This document shows positions 1-7,440 of a stretch of DNA of 64,000 nt, in pieces. The notes under the pieces are model-generated. The model was not told the origin of the DNA. It ran no database searches and saw nothing but the letters and a program-made list of their open reading frames with translations. The translations under genes were made by a program, and so were the position numbers. The first letter of the stretch is position 1. Each line of letters opens with the position of its first letter. Source of the DNA: Spirochaetota bacterium (GTDB lineage Bacteria; Spirochaetota; UBA4802; JAFGDQ01); NCBI GenBank assembly GCA_016932015.1, contig JAFGDQ010000059.1:18145-82144 (forward strand), read 5' to 3'.

Positions 1-1
1 T

Positions 2-454
2 CCTACAATACTCGATCTGTACAATATTCCGGTCCCCGCAGCATGTGAAGGAATTTCTGTATTTAATAAAAATAAAAAAGCTAATTATCAGCACGAAAGA
101 GTGATCTTCAGCGAATACAACAATTTCGGCCTTCATAATCAGTGCGTGAGAACAGCTAAATGGAAGCTTATATACGAAGCAAAAGCGGACATCGAAGTCT
201 TTGACAGCTACATTAAAGACAGAAGCCTGCTGCCGCTCTTCCTTCTGGACAAAGAAAAATATGAACTATACAATCTTGAATCAGATCCGTTTGAAAAAAA
301 CAACCTGATCAGAACCGAAAAAGCAACAGCAGATAAAATGAAAGCAAACCTGAAATTATTCCTGAGCAAAAGCAAAAAGGCCGTCAACGAAGTCGAAGGA
401 GAAATAGACCCGGCTGTTATGGACGACCTGAAATCCCTCGGATACACGCGTTAA
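2..454 (+). CDS. Sulfatase-like hydrolase, C-terminal part (5' end outside window)
   Basis: The reading frame is open from the first bases of the window, so this is the last 150 residues of a longer gene. A GTG at 101 is unlikely to be the true start because recognisable sequence lies upstream of it. The fragment opens with PTILDLYNIPVP, the segment seen near the end of sulfatase and alkaline-phosphatase-superfamily enzymes just after the metal site. It continues with a typical sulfatase C-terminal block (WKLIYE, then YELYNLESDPFEKNNL), which resembles the YDLxxDPxExxNL pattern of that family. The catalytic half (formylglycine Cys/Ser and metal ligands) is not in the window, so the substrate cannot be inferred. 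The protein ends in LKSLGYTR, a tail also seen on the small protein at 1345-1545. It is convergent with the phosphatase operon at 514-5690. Confidence 0.8.
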   Translation, partial: PTILDLYNIPVPAACEGISVFNKNKKANYQHERVIFSEYNNFGLHNQCVRTAKWKLIYEAKADIEVFDSYIKDRSLLPLFLLDKEKYELYNLESDPFEKNNLIRTEKATADKMKANLKLFLSKSKKAVNEVEGEIDPAVMDDLKSLGYTR

Positions 455-513
455 CAATACCCCCCCGCAGGGACTGGCCTGCGTGCCTGTTCCTGCCTAT
501 GTGCCTGCCACCC

Positions 514-1323
514 CTACATCCGAACCCCAAGCAATTTTTTGAAAACAAGCCCGAACACAATAGTAAGCATACTGAAAAGCACAAGCCAGTGCATCTCCAG
601 GCCCGGTAAATTAACAGTCCTCGGTTTGTAATCAATTGCAATTTCGCGTATATTCGTATCTGCTGTCAGGGATTTATTGGAAGGATATAATAATTTGTAA
701 AAACCGGGTTTTAAAATTATCCTGGGGGTAAGTTTTACCAGTGTATCATCAGCTGCAATGATGTTTTTATACAGTACACTATCATCAATATTTATCTTAA
801 TATTATGCCTGCCCGGTTTATCAGCGGAAATTCTCCAGGAAATTTCATTATCCTCCGCTATTCTCAATGCAGGAGTATCAATATTAATCCCTTCACCTGG
901 TTCAATGCTTATTTTATTAAACGCATTTTTATCATCAAGTATCACTCTGAAAACAGCTGACCCTTTAGTACTTAAAGGCTCATAACCGAGCCATTTCTGC
1001 ATCTGAAAGACACAAACAGACATAGGTATTATTACAATGAGTACAGGCTTTAATATTGACGTCAGAAATTTGAGATTAAATCTAAGTATATTCTTCTGAG
1101 CAGACAGAAGAATCCTGATATTATCTTTATAAAGAGGGATCTCAAGCAGATGGGCAATTATGCGCCTTTTTGCGAACTTTACTCTTTTGCTGTTTAACGT
1201 CATACGAAAGACAATCATCACAAAAATGCCTGCAGCCAGTGACACTATAAGAACAGGCCATACAGGATCAGCTTTCCTGAAAGGGTCAAATATCAAATTA
1301 AAAAAATTATTTAAATACAGCAT
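514..1323 (-). CDS. Membrane protein with Oxa1/EMC3-like (DUF106-like) topology
   Basis: 269 residues, last gene of a minus-strand operon and 21 bp downstream of the 66-residue gene. An N-terminal membrane helix (about 18-40, following DPVWPVLIVS) is followed by a basic amphipathic stretch (about 43-90, containing RRIIAHLLEIPLYKDNIRI). A second hydrophobic helix (about 91-110) comes next, then a soluble, probably beta-rich segment (about 115-240) and a final membrane helix (about 245-263). The order helix, cytoplasmic amphipathic hairpin, helix resembles EMC3/DUF106 members of the Oxa1 superfamily. Similar proteins of unknown function exist in other bacteria. The link to membrane insertion is inference from topology only. 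Its position beside two exported or membrane-bound phosphatases suggests a shared envelope role. Confidence 0.6.
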   Translation of the reverse strand: MLYLNNFFNLIFDPFRKADPVWPVLIVSLAAGIFVMIVFRMTLNSKRVKFAKRRIIAHLLEIPLYKDNIRILLSAQKNILRFNLKFLTSILKPVLIVIIPMSVCVFQMQKWLGYEPLSTKGSAVFRVILDDKNAFNKISIEPGEGINIDTPALRIAEDNEISWRISADKPGRHNIKINIDDSVLYKNIIAADDTLVKLTPRIILKPGFYKLLYPSNKSLTADTNIREIAIDYKPRTVNLPGLEMHWLVLFSMLTIVFGLVFKKLLGVRM

Positions 1324-1344
1324 AACAGTAAAAATTTAACCTGC

Positions 1345-1545
1345 TTATTCAATATATCCAAGCCCCTGCAGCTGCTTTTCCATATCTTCATCAATTCCGG
1401 GTACTTTGCGGTTTTTCTTTAATTCTTTTTCAAGAAGATGTGTAATGAATTCTTCGACACTGCTGTAGCCCGCAGTTAATGAATATTCCCTGCTCATATC
1501 AAACAGATCTTTATCGATTTTAATTTTTGCAGTCTTCATTTTCAT
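1345..1545 (-). CDS. Small ribbon-helix-helix-like protein with LxxLGY tail
   Basis: 66 residues, starting 3 bp after the stop of the upstream phosphatase gene, so almost certainly co-transcribed and possibly translationally coupled. Residues 4-42 (TAKIKIDKDLFDMSREYS, then SSVEEFITHLLEKEL) show a short beta strand followed by two helices, as in Arc/MetJ-type ribbon-helix-helix DNA-binding proteins. The tail after residue 45 is charged and ends in LQGLGYIE. That matches the LKSLGYTR ending of the sulfatase-like protein at 2-454. It may be an operon regulator, or a small partner protein that shares a C-terminal docking tail with these hydrolases. Neither role is proven. Confidence 0.65.
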   Translation of the reverse strand: MKMKTAKIKIDKDLFDMSREYSLTAGYSSVEEFITHLLEKELKKNRKVPGIDEDMEKQLQGLGYIE

Positions 1546-1548
1546 TTC

Positions 1549-3573
1549 CTATATTTCATATATTGGTTTACCGGTCATGTTTTCCGGAACCGGAATCCCG
1601 TATTCAGCAAGTATTGTAGCAGTAACATCCGGAAGAGCCGGATCTTTTTTTGTTATTTTTTTATTTGAAATAAGAACGGCAGGCACATGTGCAGGATCAA
1701 TGCAATGGTCGCCGCTCCACTTATCAAGATTATTGCTGAAAATTTTACGGGTAAAGCTTCCAAGAACGGTTTCCCAGGATGCTCTGTACCCTCTGTTCCA
1801 GCCTATTACAATATCAGGAACAATGTCATCAGCTCTGTTATAGAGCTCCTTGCCGAACCAGATATTTGAGACAGCATTAATTCCTGTTAACGGATCTTTT
1901 AAAGCCAGAAGTTCTGTTTTCAGCTTCTTTAATAATTTATCCTCATCCTTCTGTTTTACTATGCCGTACTTTTCCCTGCCCTCTTTATTCAGATACAAAG
2001 CATTAATACCAAGCCCGTATGCCTTACTCTTTGCCCAGTTAAGATTTTTAAAATAAGTTCCCTTCTCAATGAATTCATTATTAAAAAAAGAAATATACTT
2101 GTTCCTGTAAAGCCAGGTATTCAGATTAACACAACGGTAAAACGGAGCAAAACCGTGATCGGATAAAACAATCAGCCTCAGATTCGGATCTTCAATATTA
2201 AACCTGCTGAAGAATTCCCCGAGTACATCATCCATCTCAATGTACAGTTTTTTTATAACATCTGAATAGTTGCTTCCGATTTCACGCGTATACAGCGGAT
2301 GTTTTTTATCTATCGCGCGCCAGAACATATGACTGTCCTGATCCAGGTTCGAAAAATAATAAAACAGCATGCCGGATGACTTAGCTTTCAATTTATCGCA
2401 TTCATACCTGAACAGTGCCCTGCTCTCTTTTAATATCTGTTTTGAATTATCAAGATAAGCGTTCTCCGGAAGCACTTCATAACTGAGCGACTTGGTATCT
2501 GCAGGAAGCCCTTTTGTATCAAACAGACCGACATTTTCGGCGAGTTCCGCACCGTATTCTTCCGGCTGCGTTACAGGCAAAGACTGTTCGGACGGGTCAA
2601 TATTTACCGGCGATATGTACATTTCAAAGTGAGGATGAATCTGCCTGATGTATAATTTGCAAATACCTTTCACTGAGCTGACATGCTTCATTAAATCGAA
2701 TTCCACCTGCAGCCAGTCACTCCACTCATTTTCCTTCATCAGCATTTCGTACTGCTGTACTTTAATTTTAACAACACTGTTTTCAGAATCACGCCATATT
2801 GTTACAGGTATCTTTGTACCCGGTTTGTTTTTCTTCAATGAATTGACCGGCCCCGGCAGATAAAGCTCTGATTTATTGTTCTCAAAATTTACAGGAATAA
2901 CCTTACCGCCTGTAATATTCTTATATATATCAGGACGCGAAGTATAAAAAGAAAAGGTCCCGTAGGAACCGAGAAGATCAGGAGTGCCCATGCCTGAAAC
3001 GCTTGTTACGTTTTTATTTGTTTCTTTTGCCGGGAATTCTCCGGGCAGTTTAAACACAGTAGTCGGAATACCCGCTTCTCCGAGATACTCCCAGAAAGGC
3101 TTTCCCTGCCGGAGCTGCTTAACAGTACCGCCGGAAATGGGAATCTCCCAGTCGCCTATCTCCACTGTGCCGGCTGAACCTTTCACCTGCGAAGTGGAAA
3201 AGAAAGGCGTCATTGCAGCAGGGTCTCTGTGAATAAAATCGAAAATTCCATGCACTGAAGCCGAAGCACCAACCGCAAAGTCAGACCATGCCACAGGGCT
3301 TTGCGGCGGAATGCTGGTCCTCATTTCCTTAAAACCGCCTGTATCAATCAAACGCCTGAAATTCGGCAGGACTCCCTCTTTAAGCAGCTTTCTTAATATT
3401 CGCGGGTCCATGCCGTCTATCCCGATTACTATTACTTTCTTTCCTGTATCTTTTCCACTCATTGATCCGGCGCACGAATAAATAAGCGGAGAAAGCGCAA
3501 GCGCAGCACCGGCCTTTACTGATTTATCCAGAAATTTTTTTCTGGTTATTTCTTTAGCTTTATTTTTTTTCAT
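1549..3573 (-). CDS. Alkaline-phosphatase-superfamily phosphodiesterase-like hydrolase, exported
   Basis: 674 residues. The N-terminus contains TRKKFLDKS followed by a hydrophobic stretch and IYSC, resembling a Tat-type signal (with RK in place of RR) ending in a lipoprotein-like cysteine. The catalytic domain begins with VIVIGIDGMDP (first metal Asp). It continues with SPVAWSDFAVG (nucleophile region), NLDQDSHMFWR (Asp/His metal ligands), VLSDHGFAP (Asp-His pair) and WSGDHCIDP (late His ligand). This layout is that of type I phosphodiesterase/nucleotide pyrophosphatase-like AP-superfamily enzymes, which use two metal ions to cleave phosphoesters. The substrate is unknown. It lies 14 bp downstream of a paralogue (3588-5690) with the same motif order. 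The two probably arose by duplication. Confidence 0.85.
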   Translation of the reverse strand: MKKNKAKEITRKKFLDKSVKAGAALALSPLIYSCAGSMSGKDTGKKVIVIGIDGMDPRILRKLLKEGVLPNFRRLIDTGGFKEMRTSIPPQSPVAWSDFAVGASASVHGIFDFIHRDPAAMTPFFSTSQVKGSAGTVEIGDWEIPISGGTVKQLRQGKPFWEYLGEAGIPTTVFKLPGEFPAKETNKNVTSVSGMGTPDLLGSYGTFSFYTSRPDIYKNITGGKVIPVNFENNKSELYLPGPVNSLKKNKPGTKIPVTIWRDSENSVVKIKVQQYEMLMKENEWSDWLQVEFDLMKHVSSVKGICKLYIRQIHPHFEMYISPVNIDPSEQSLPVTQPEEYGAELAENVGLFDTKGLPADTKSLSYEVLPENAYLDNSKQILKESRALFRYECDKLKAKSSGMLFYYFSNLDQDSHMFWRAIDKKHPLYTREIGSNYSDVIKKLYIEMDDVLGEFFSRFNIEDPNLRLIVLSDHGFAPFYRCVNLNTWLYRNKYISFFNNEFIEKGTYFKNLNWAKSKAYGLGINALYLNKEGREKYGIVKQKDEDKLLKKLKTELLALKDPLTGINAVSNIWFGKELYNRADDIVPDIVIGWNRGYRASWETVLGSFTRKIFSNNLDKWSGDHCIDPAHVPAVLISNKKITKKDPALPDVTATILAEYGIPVPENMTGKPIYEI

Positions 3574-3587
3574 TTTAAATGTAAATT

Positions 3588-5690
3588 CTATTGCTTACTA
3601 TTTATTAAAGATTTTCCCTGCATATAAGGAGGATTCTTTACACCGAAAGCATCAAGAACAGTCGGTGCAATATCTTTAATATCAGGCTGATCCGTATTTA
3701 TCTTTTTATTGCAGAAGAATACGCCCGGTACCTGTTCCGGGTCCATACAGTGATCTCCGCTCCAGTGCTTTGTGTTATCTTCAAAGACCGAATCAGATAC
3801 AGAACCCGACGCGCATTCCCATGAGTTTCTGTATCCCCTGTTATAGCATACCATAAGGTCAGGCCCTTCAGATGCATACGGGCCGGAATAAAAATTCTCC
3901 GTATCCAGCATTCTGTTAATTGCAGTACAGTTCTTTTCCTTATCAACAAGTCCTGTTAATTTATCCGATAATTCCTTTTTCAGCTCTGTATATTCATTGT
4001 CTTCATCAACAATACCACTGGACTCCCTGCCCTTTTTATTTATGTAAATGCCTGACAGTCCGAACGAATAAGCCTTTGTCCTGTCCCAGTCCACATTGCT
4101 GAACCATTCTCCCGACCTGTTGCCGTCTTTCAGAAACATATAACCGTTTTCGAGCAGCCATGTGTTTAAATTCACTCCTCTGTTAAAAGAAGCAAATCCA
4201 TGGTCTGAAATAACAACGATCATAGTTTTCTTATCAACCTTTTCCAGAATCCGGCCCAGCATATTATCCATATTGACATACAGATTTTCAATTGTGTCTT
4301 TATATTCCATTACCCTTTTATTCTTATTTGACGGATGAGATTCTTCAAGACAACGGAAAAACATATGCTGAAGACGATCAGTAATATCAAAAACGCACGC
4401 GCATAAGCCTTTCGGAGTTTTATCAAGAGCGTTAAACAATATCTGTTCCCGTTCCTCATGAAATTTATAAGCCTGGTCTATGAATGCATCTTCATCAATA
4501 ATGCCTTCGTTAAGGGCCCATGTATCTTCGGCAAGTCCGAGAGTAGCGTAATCTCCTACCATCTTTGAAAGATAAATTGAATAATACGGCGGATGAGAGA
4601 TCGGAATTGAAGGCTTTTCAGGATCTATGTTTATAGGTGTAACATACATTTCAAAATCAGGTTTTATTTTTTTTACATAAAAACGGCATATACCGGATAT
4701 TTTTCTTTTAAGTCCATTTTTAAAGGACAGCTTCTTCCATTCAGAGTATACTCCTTCTTTTAACTTAAAAGTATCCGTACCTGTTTTGAACAATGCCTCA
4801 TTATTTCCATTTAACTGAATTTCCAGAGGAAGTTTTATCTCATCACCGTTTTTCAGAACTGAATTTTCCGGCCCCGGAATATAAGTGTTTATCCTGTCCG
4901 ATTTGATGGTAAGCGGTATTTGGATTCCGGCAGTAGTCTCTTTATTGATACTTCCGTTTGAACTGTAAAAAAGAAAAGTTCCCTGTGTACCTTTAATATC
5001 CGGTACGCACATACCGGAAAGCAATGTCCCGTTAAATTTTTCAGGCGGGAATGTAATTGGTACGCGCAGAATAGAACTGAAAATATTATATTTACCAAGA
5101 ATATTCCAGAAAGGAATTCCCTTTCTAAGCATTTTTACCCTGCCGCTTTTAAGAGGTATCGAATATTTACCCAGTGACAGCATGCGTGAAGGCTTTTCAA
5201 CTTTTGATGATGACAGTACCGGTTTATACGAACTTAAATCACGATTTAAGAAGTCAAATATGCTGTGTCCTGACGGATCAACGCCTGTAATGAAAGAAGA
5301 CCACGCGACAGGCGAAATTGCAGGAGTGGTTGTTTTAAGTTTTCTGAAAGATCCCTCTGAACTTAGCTGCTTAAAATTAGGAAGTTTTTTTTCCTTTATA
5401 TACTTCTCAGCAAGAACAGGGTCCATACCGTCCAGGCCGATTATAACAATCCGGTCAATATTACTGTTTTTTTCCGGTTTTTTTCCACAAACAGACTTTA
5501 TTAAAAACCGGATCGGCCAGAATATAATAATTAATAGCGCGATAATAATTGTTATTAATAGTATTGAGAAACCGGAAACCAGGGCAAATCCGGCACCCGG
5601 ACCTATATATGCCTGAGCTGTTTCTATACCTGTAAAAATAACAATTATAATAGTAAGAACAGGGATTAATATTTTTTTTCTGAAAGACAT
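3588..5690 (-). CDS. Alkaline-phosphatase-superfamily hydrolase, membrane-anchored
   Basis: 700 residues, first gene of the four-gene minus-strand operon. An N-terminal signal (about 1-27, ending AQA) is followed by YIGPGAGFALVSG and a strong membrane helix (about 38-65), so the catalytic part is tethered to the membrane. The motifs are VIIGLDGMDP (metal), SPVAWSSFITG (nucleophile region), DITDRLQHMFFR (Asp/His), VVISDHGFASF (Asp-His) and WSGDHCMDP (His). This is the same order as in the downstream paralogue. The YIGPGAGFA segment after the signal occurs in other bacterial AP-superfamily proteins of unknown substrate. Family and fold are secure; the reaction is assumed to be phosphoester hydrolysis. 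Confidence 0.85.
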   Translation of the reverse strand: MSFRKKILIPVLTIIIVIFTGIETAQAYIGPGAGFALVSGFSILLITIIIALLIIIFWPIRFLIKSVCGKKPEKNSNIDRIVIIGLDGMDPVLAEKYIKEKKLPNFKQLSSEGSFRKLKTTTPAISPVAWSSFITGVDPSGHSIFDFLNRDLSSYKPVLSSSKVEKPSRMLSLGKYSIPLKSGRVKMLRKGIPFWNILGKYNIFSSILRVPITFPPEKFNGTLLSGMCVPDIKGTQGTFLFYSSNGSINKETTAGIQIPLTIKSDRINTYIPGPENSVLKNGDEIKLPLEIQLNGNNEALFKTGTDTFKLKEGVYSEWKKLSFKNGLKRKISGICRFYVKKIKPDFEMYVTPINIDPEKPSIPISHPPYYSIYLSKMVGDYATLGLAEDTWALNEGIIDEDAFIDQAYKFHEEREQILFNALDKTPKGLCACVFDITDRLQHMFFRCLEESHPSNKNKRVMEYKDTIENLYVNMDNMLGRILEKVDKKTMIVVISDHGFASFNRGVNLNTWLLENGYMFLKDGNRSGEWFSNVDWDRTKAYSFGLSGIYINKKGRESSGIVDEDNEYTELKKELSDKLTGLVDKEKNCTAINRMLDTENFYSGPYASEGPDLMVCYNRGYRNSWECASGSVSDSVFEDNTKHWSGDHCMDPEQVPGVFFCNKKINTDQPDIKDIAPTVLDAFGVKNPPYMQGKSLINSKQ

Positions 5691-6010
5691 AGGAGATTAA
5701 ATAATATTCCATGCAGATAAATGAATAATAATAATTATTTTTATAAATTGCCCTGTTAAGGACGATTCATTATCTGTTTGAATATCTGACCTATATTACA
5801 TTTACGGCTGAAGGGCAACTACTTTTTAAAAAAAGGCATACGCTTGAAAAAAAATACCGCTATTTCATATTAATCAATATAAAAACAACGGATAATATTA
5901 AGACATTGAGCATAAACCGTAAAAAATCTGCTTGAAGTATTATAATAATTTAAAAATATTCTGACTTAATAATTAAAAAAATACAATAAATTCTGTCCGG
6001 TTACCATTTC
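5691..6010. other. Divergent intergenic region
   Basis: 320 bp between the phosphatase operon (minus) and the LytTR gene (plus), so it should hold both promoters. It is very AT-rich. An inverted pair TTGCCCT / AGGGCAA flanks about 60 bp near 5746-5815. No clear coding sequence or strong terminator is visible, and I could not assign a convincing -35/-10 pair. Confidence 0.5.
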
Positions 6011-6808
6011 ATGAATATTTCCAGGGGAAAAATCAAATCAGCTGCAATATGGCTTGTTATAAATACAGTTATAACTCTACTCGTATTTTCATTTATTGCT
6101 GAAGATTATCAGTTACCTTTATGGAAGCTGTTTTTTATGATTTTTATTATTACAAACACAGTTTCAATATTATGTAATTTATCCGGCTATTATTTATACT
6201 ACTTATTCGGGAAAAAGCCTCTCAGTGTCCTGCTGTCTGTTTCACTTTTCGGTTCTATATTTGCAGCCGTACTTGGAATAATAATAAGTCATTTATTGAT
6301 CTATCAAATATTTGATTACACAGTTTTTGAGCAAAAATATGGTTATATTTTTCCAACAATTTTAATCGCGATTATTGTTACAGCAATCGCAATACTTACC
6401 AGCCATCTCCAGTTAAAAAAAGATGAACTGGAAAAAAAACTTAACAAGGTGAAGCTTGAGAATGAAATCAGCTCTGAAAATTATTCACTGTCTATAAAAG
6501 AAGACGAAAAATATCACATGATAAAATCTGATGAGATTATTTACCTATCCTCTCACGGTAAAAAAACAACTGTTCACACCTGCAGTAGAGATTTTGAAAC
6601 AAATCAATTAATGAAGAATTATGAAAACAAGCTTTCAGATAACTTCGTAAGAATTCACAGGCAGTTTATTATAAACACGAAATATCTGTCACAGATAAAA
6701 TACTATGAAGGCGGCAGATACATGGCCTACCTCAGTGACGAAGACGAAAGCACGCTCCCAGTGGGAAGAAAGGTTGCGCCTGTTTTAAAAGAAAAACTTG
6801 GAATTTAA
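6011..6808 (+). CDS. Membrane-anchored LytTR-family transcription regulator
   Basis: 265 residues. Four membrane helices (about 10-29, 39-66, 71-99 and 112-132) lead into a charged coiled-coil linker (133-152) and a C-terminal LytTR DNA-binding domain (about 160-263). The LytTR domain shows FVRIHRQFIINTKYL (212-226) and LPVGRKVAPVLKEKL (249-263), both typical of the family. There is no receiver domain, so sensing probably goes through the membrane part, as in known membrane-bound LytTR regulators. A pair of direct repeats fitting a LytTR operator lies immediately downstream (6811-6840), ahead of a good promoter. That points to control of the following genes 6911-9294. Confidence 0.9.
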   Translation: MNISRGKIKSAAIWLVINTVITLLVFSFIAEDYQLPLWKLFFMIFIITNTVSILCNLSGYYLYYLFGKKPLSVLLSVSLFGSIFAAVLGIIISHLLIYQIFDYTVFEQKYGYIFPTILIAIIVTAIAILTSHLQLKKDELEKKLNKVKLENEISSENYSLSIKEDEKYHMIKSDEIIYLSSHGKKTTVHTCSRDFETNQLMKNYENKLSDNFVRIHRQFIINTKYLSQIKYYEGGRYMAYLSDEDESTLPVGRKVAPVLKEKLGI

Positions 6809-6810
6809 AT

Positions 6811-6840
6811 ACCGTTCATTCCCTCTTTAATATCATTCAT
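6811..6840 (+). promoter_or_regulatory. Probable LytTR operator (two 9-bp direct repeats)
   Basis: ACCGTTCAT (6811-6819) and ATCATTCAT (6832-6840) are direct repeats separated by exactly 12 bp (21-bp period). Both are followed by TCCCTC. The first copy fits the published LytTR/AgrA half-site pattern (W-M-M-G-T-T-N-R-K) at every position and the second at seven of nine. The pair ends 11 bp upstream of a TTGACA -35 box, as in known LytTR-activated promoters, and sits right behind a LytTR gene. Binding is inferred, not shown. Confidence 0.7.
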
Positions 6841-6851
6841 TCCCTCCCATA

Positions 6852-6880
6852 TTGACAACAAAATAAAATTCAATTATGTT
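6852..6880 (+). promoter_or_regulatory. Promoter of the DUF2141 / redox-fusion operon
   Basis: A perfect -35 TTGACA (6852-6857) is followed after 17 bp by a weak -10 TATGTT (6875-6880). A strong -35 next to an activator site with a poor -10 is compatible with regulated expression. A good ribosome-binding site (AAAGGAG) lies just before the ATG at 6911. Confidence 0.55.
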
Positions 6881-6910
6881 CTCTTTGAATCAACAAAAGG
6901 AGAATAAACA

Positions 6911-7354
6911 ATGAAAAAAATTTCAATTCTGTGTTTAACATTTTTACTTTTAATAACAGCAGGATTTCTTTTAGCAAAAGAAACCTCAAAAACCGGAACT
7001 CTTACAATAATCGTGAACGGCTTTGAAAATAACAATGGAAAAGCAATGATTGCGCTCTGTAATTCGAAAGAGTGCTATAAGGACACAAACAAAGCGATAA
7101 GAAGAGAAATGACAGGAATAACAAATCAGCAATCAAAATGTGTTATAAAAAATCTTCCTTACGGCACCTACAGCATAAGCCTCTACCATGATGAAAACGA
7201 AAATAACGAGCTGGATAAAAACGCACTTGGAATACCGAAAGAAGACTACGGATTTTCGAATAATGCGCGAAGTACTTTCGGACCGCCTGATTATGAAGAT
7301 GTTGTATTTGAATTCAATAAAGCTGAAATGATAGTGACTATAACAGTCAAATAA
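6911..7354 (+). CDS. DUF2141 family exported protein
   Basis: 147 residues with a clear N-terminal signal peptide (about 1-22, ending in a cleavable LAK/KET region). The mature part matches the DUF2141 pattern: an Ig-like beta domain starting GTLTIIVNGFENNNGKAMIAL, then LPYGTYSISLYHDENENNELD and a C-terminal GIPKEDYGFSNNA block. The Asp/Asn-rich loop (HDENENNELD) resembles a metal-binding turn. The function of the family is unknown, though it is often found beside membrane or lipid-related genes. It is preceded by AAAGGAG and lies 86 bp upstream of the redox fusion, probably in one transcript under the LytTR-type operator. Confidence 0.85.
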   Translation: MKKISILCLTFLLLITAGFLLAKETSKTGTLTIIVNGFENNNGKAMIALCNSKECYKDTNKAIRREMTGITNQQSKCVIKNLPYGTYSISLYHDENENNELDKNALGIPKEDYGFSNNARSTFGPPDYEDVVFEFNKAEMIVTITVK

Positions 7355-7440
7355 AAGAAATAATGTCTTAACAGTAAATCTGGTTATCATTATCAGCCTC
7401 GTATAACAAATACTTATAAAATAATAATGGATTAAGAGAA

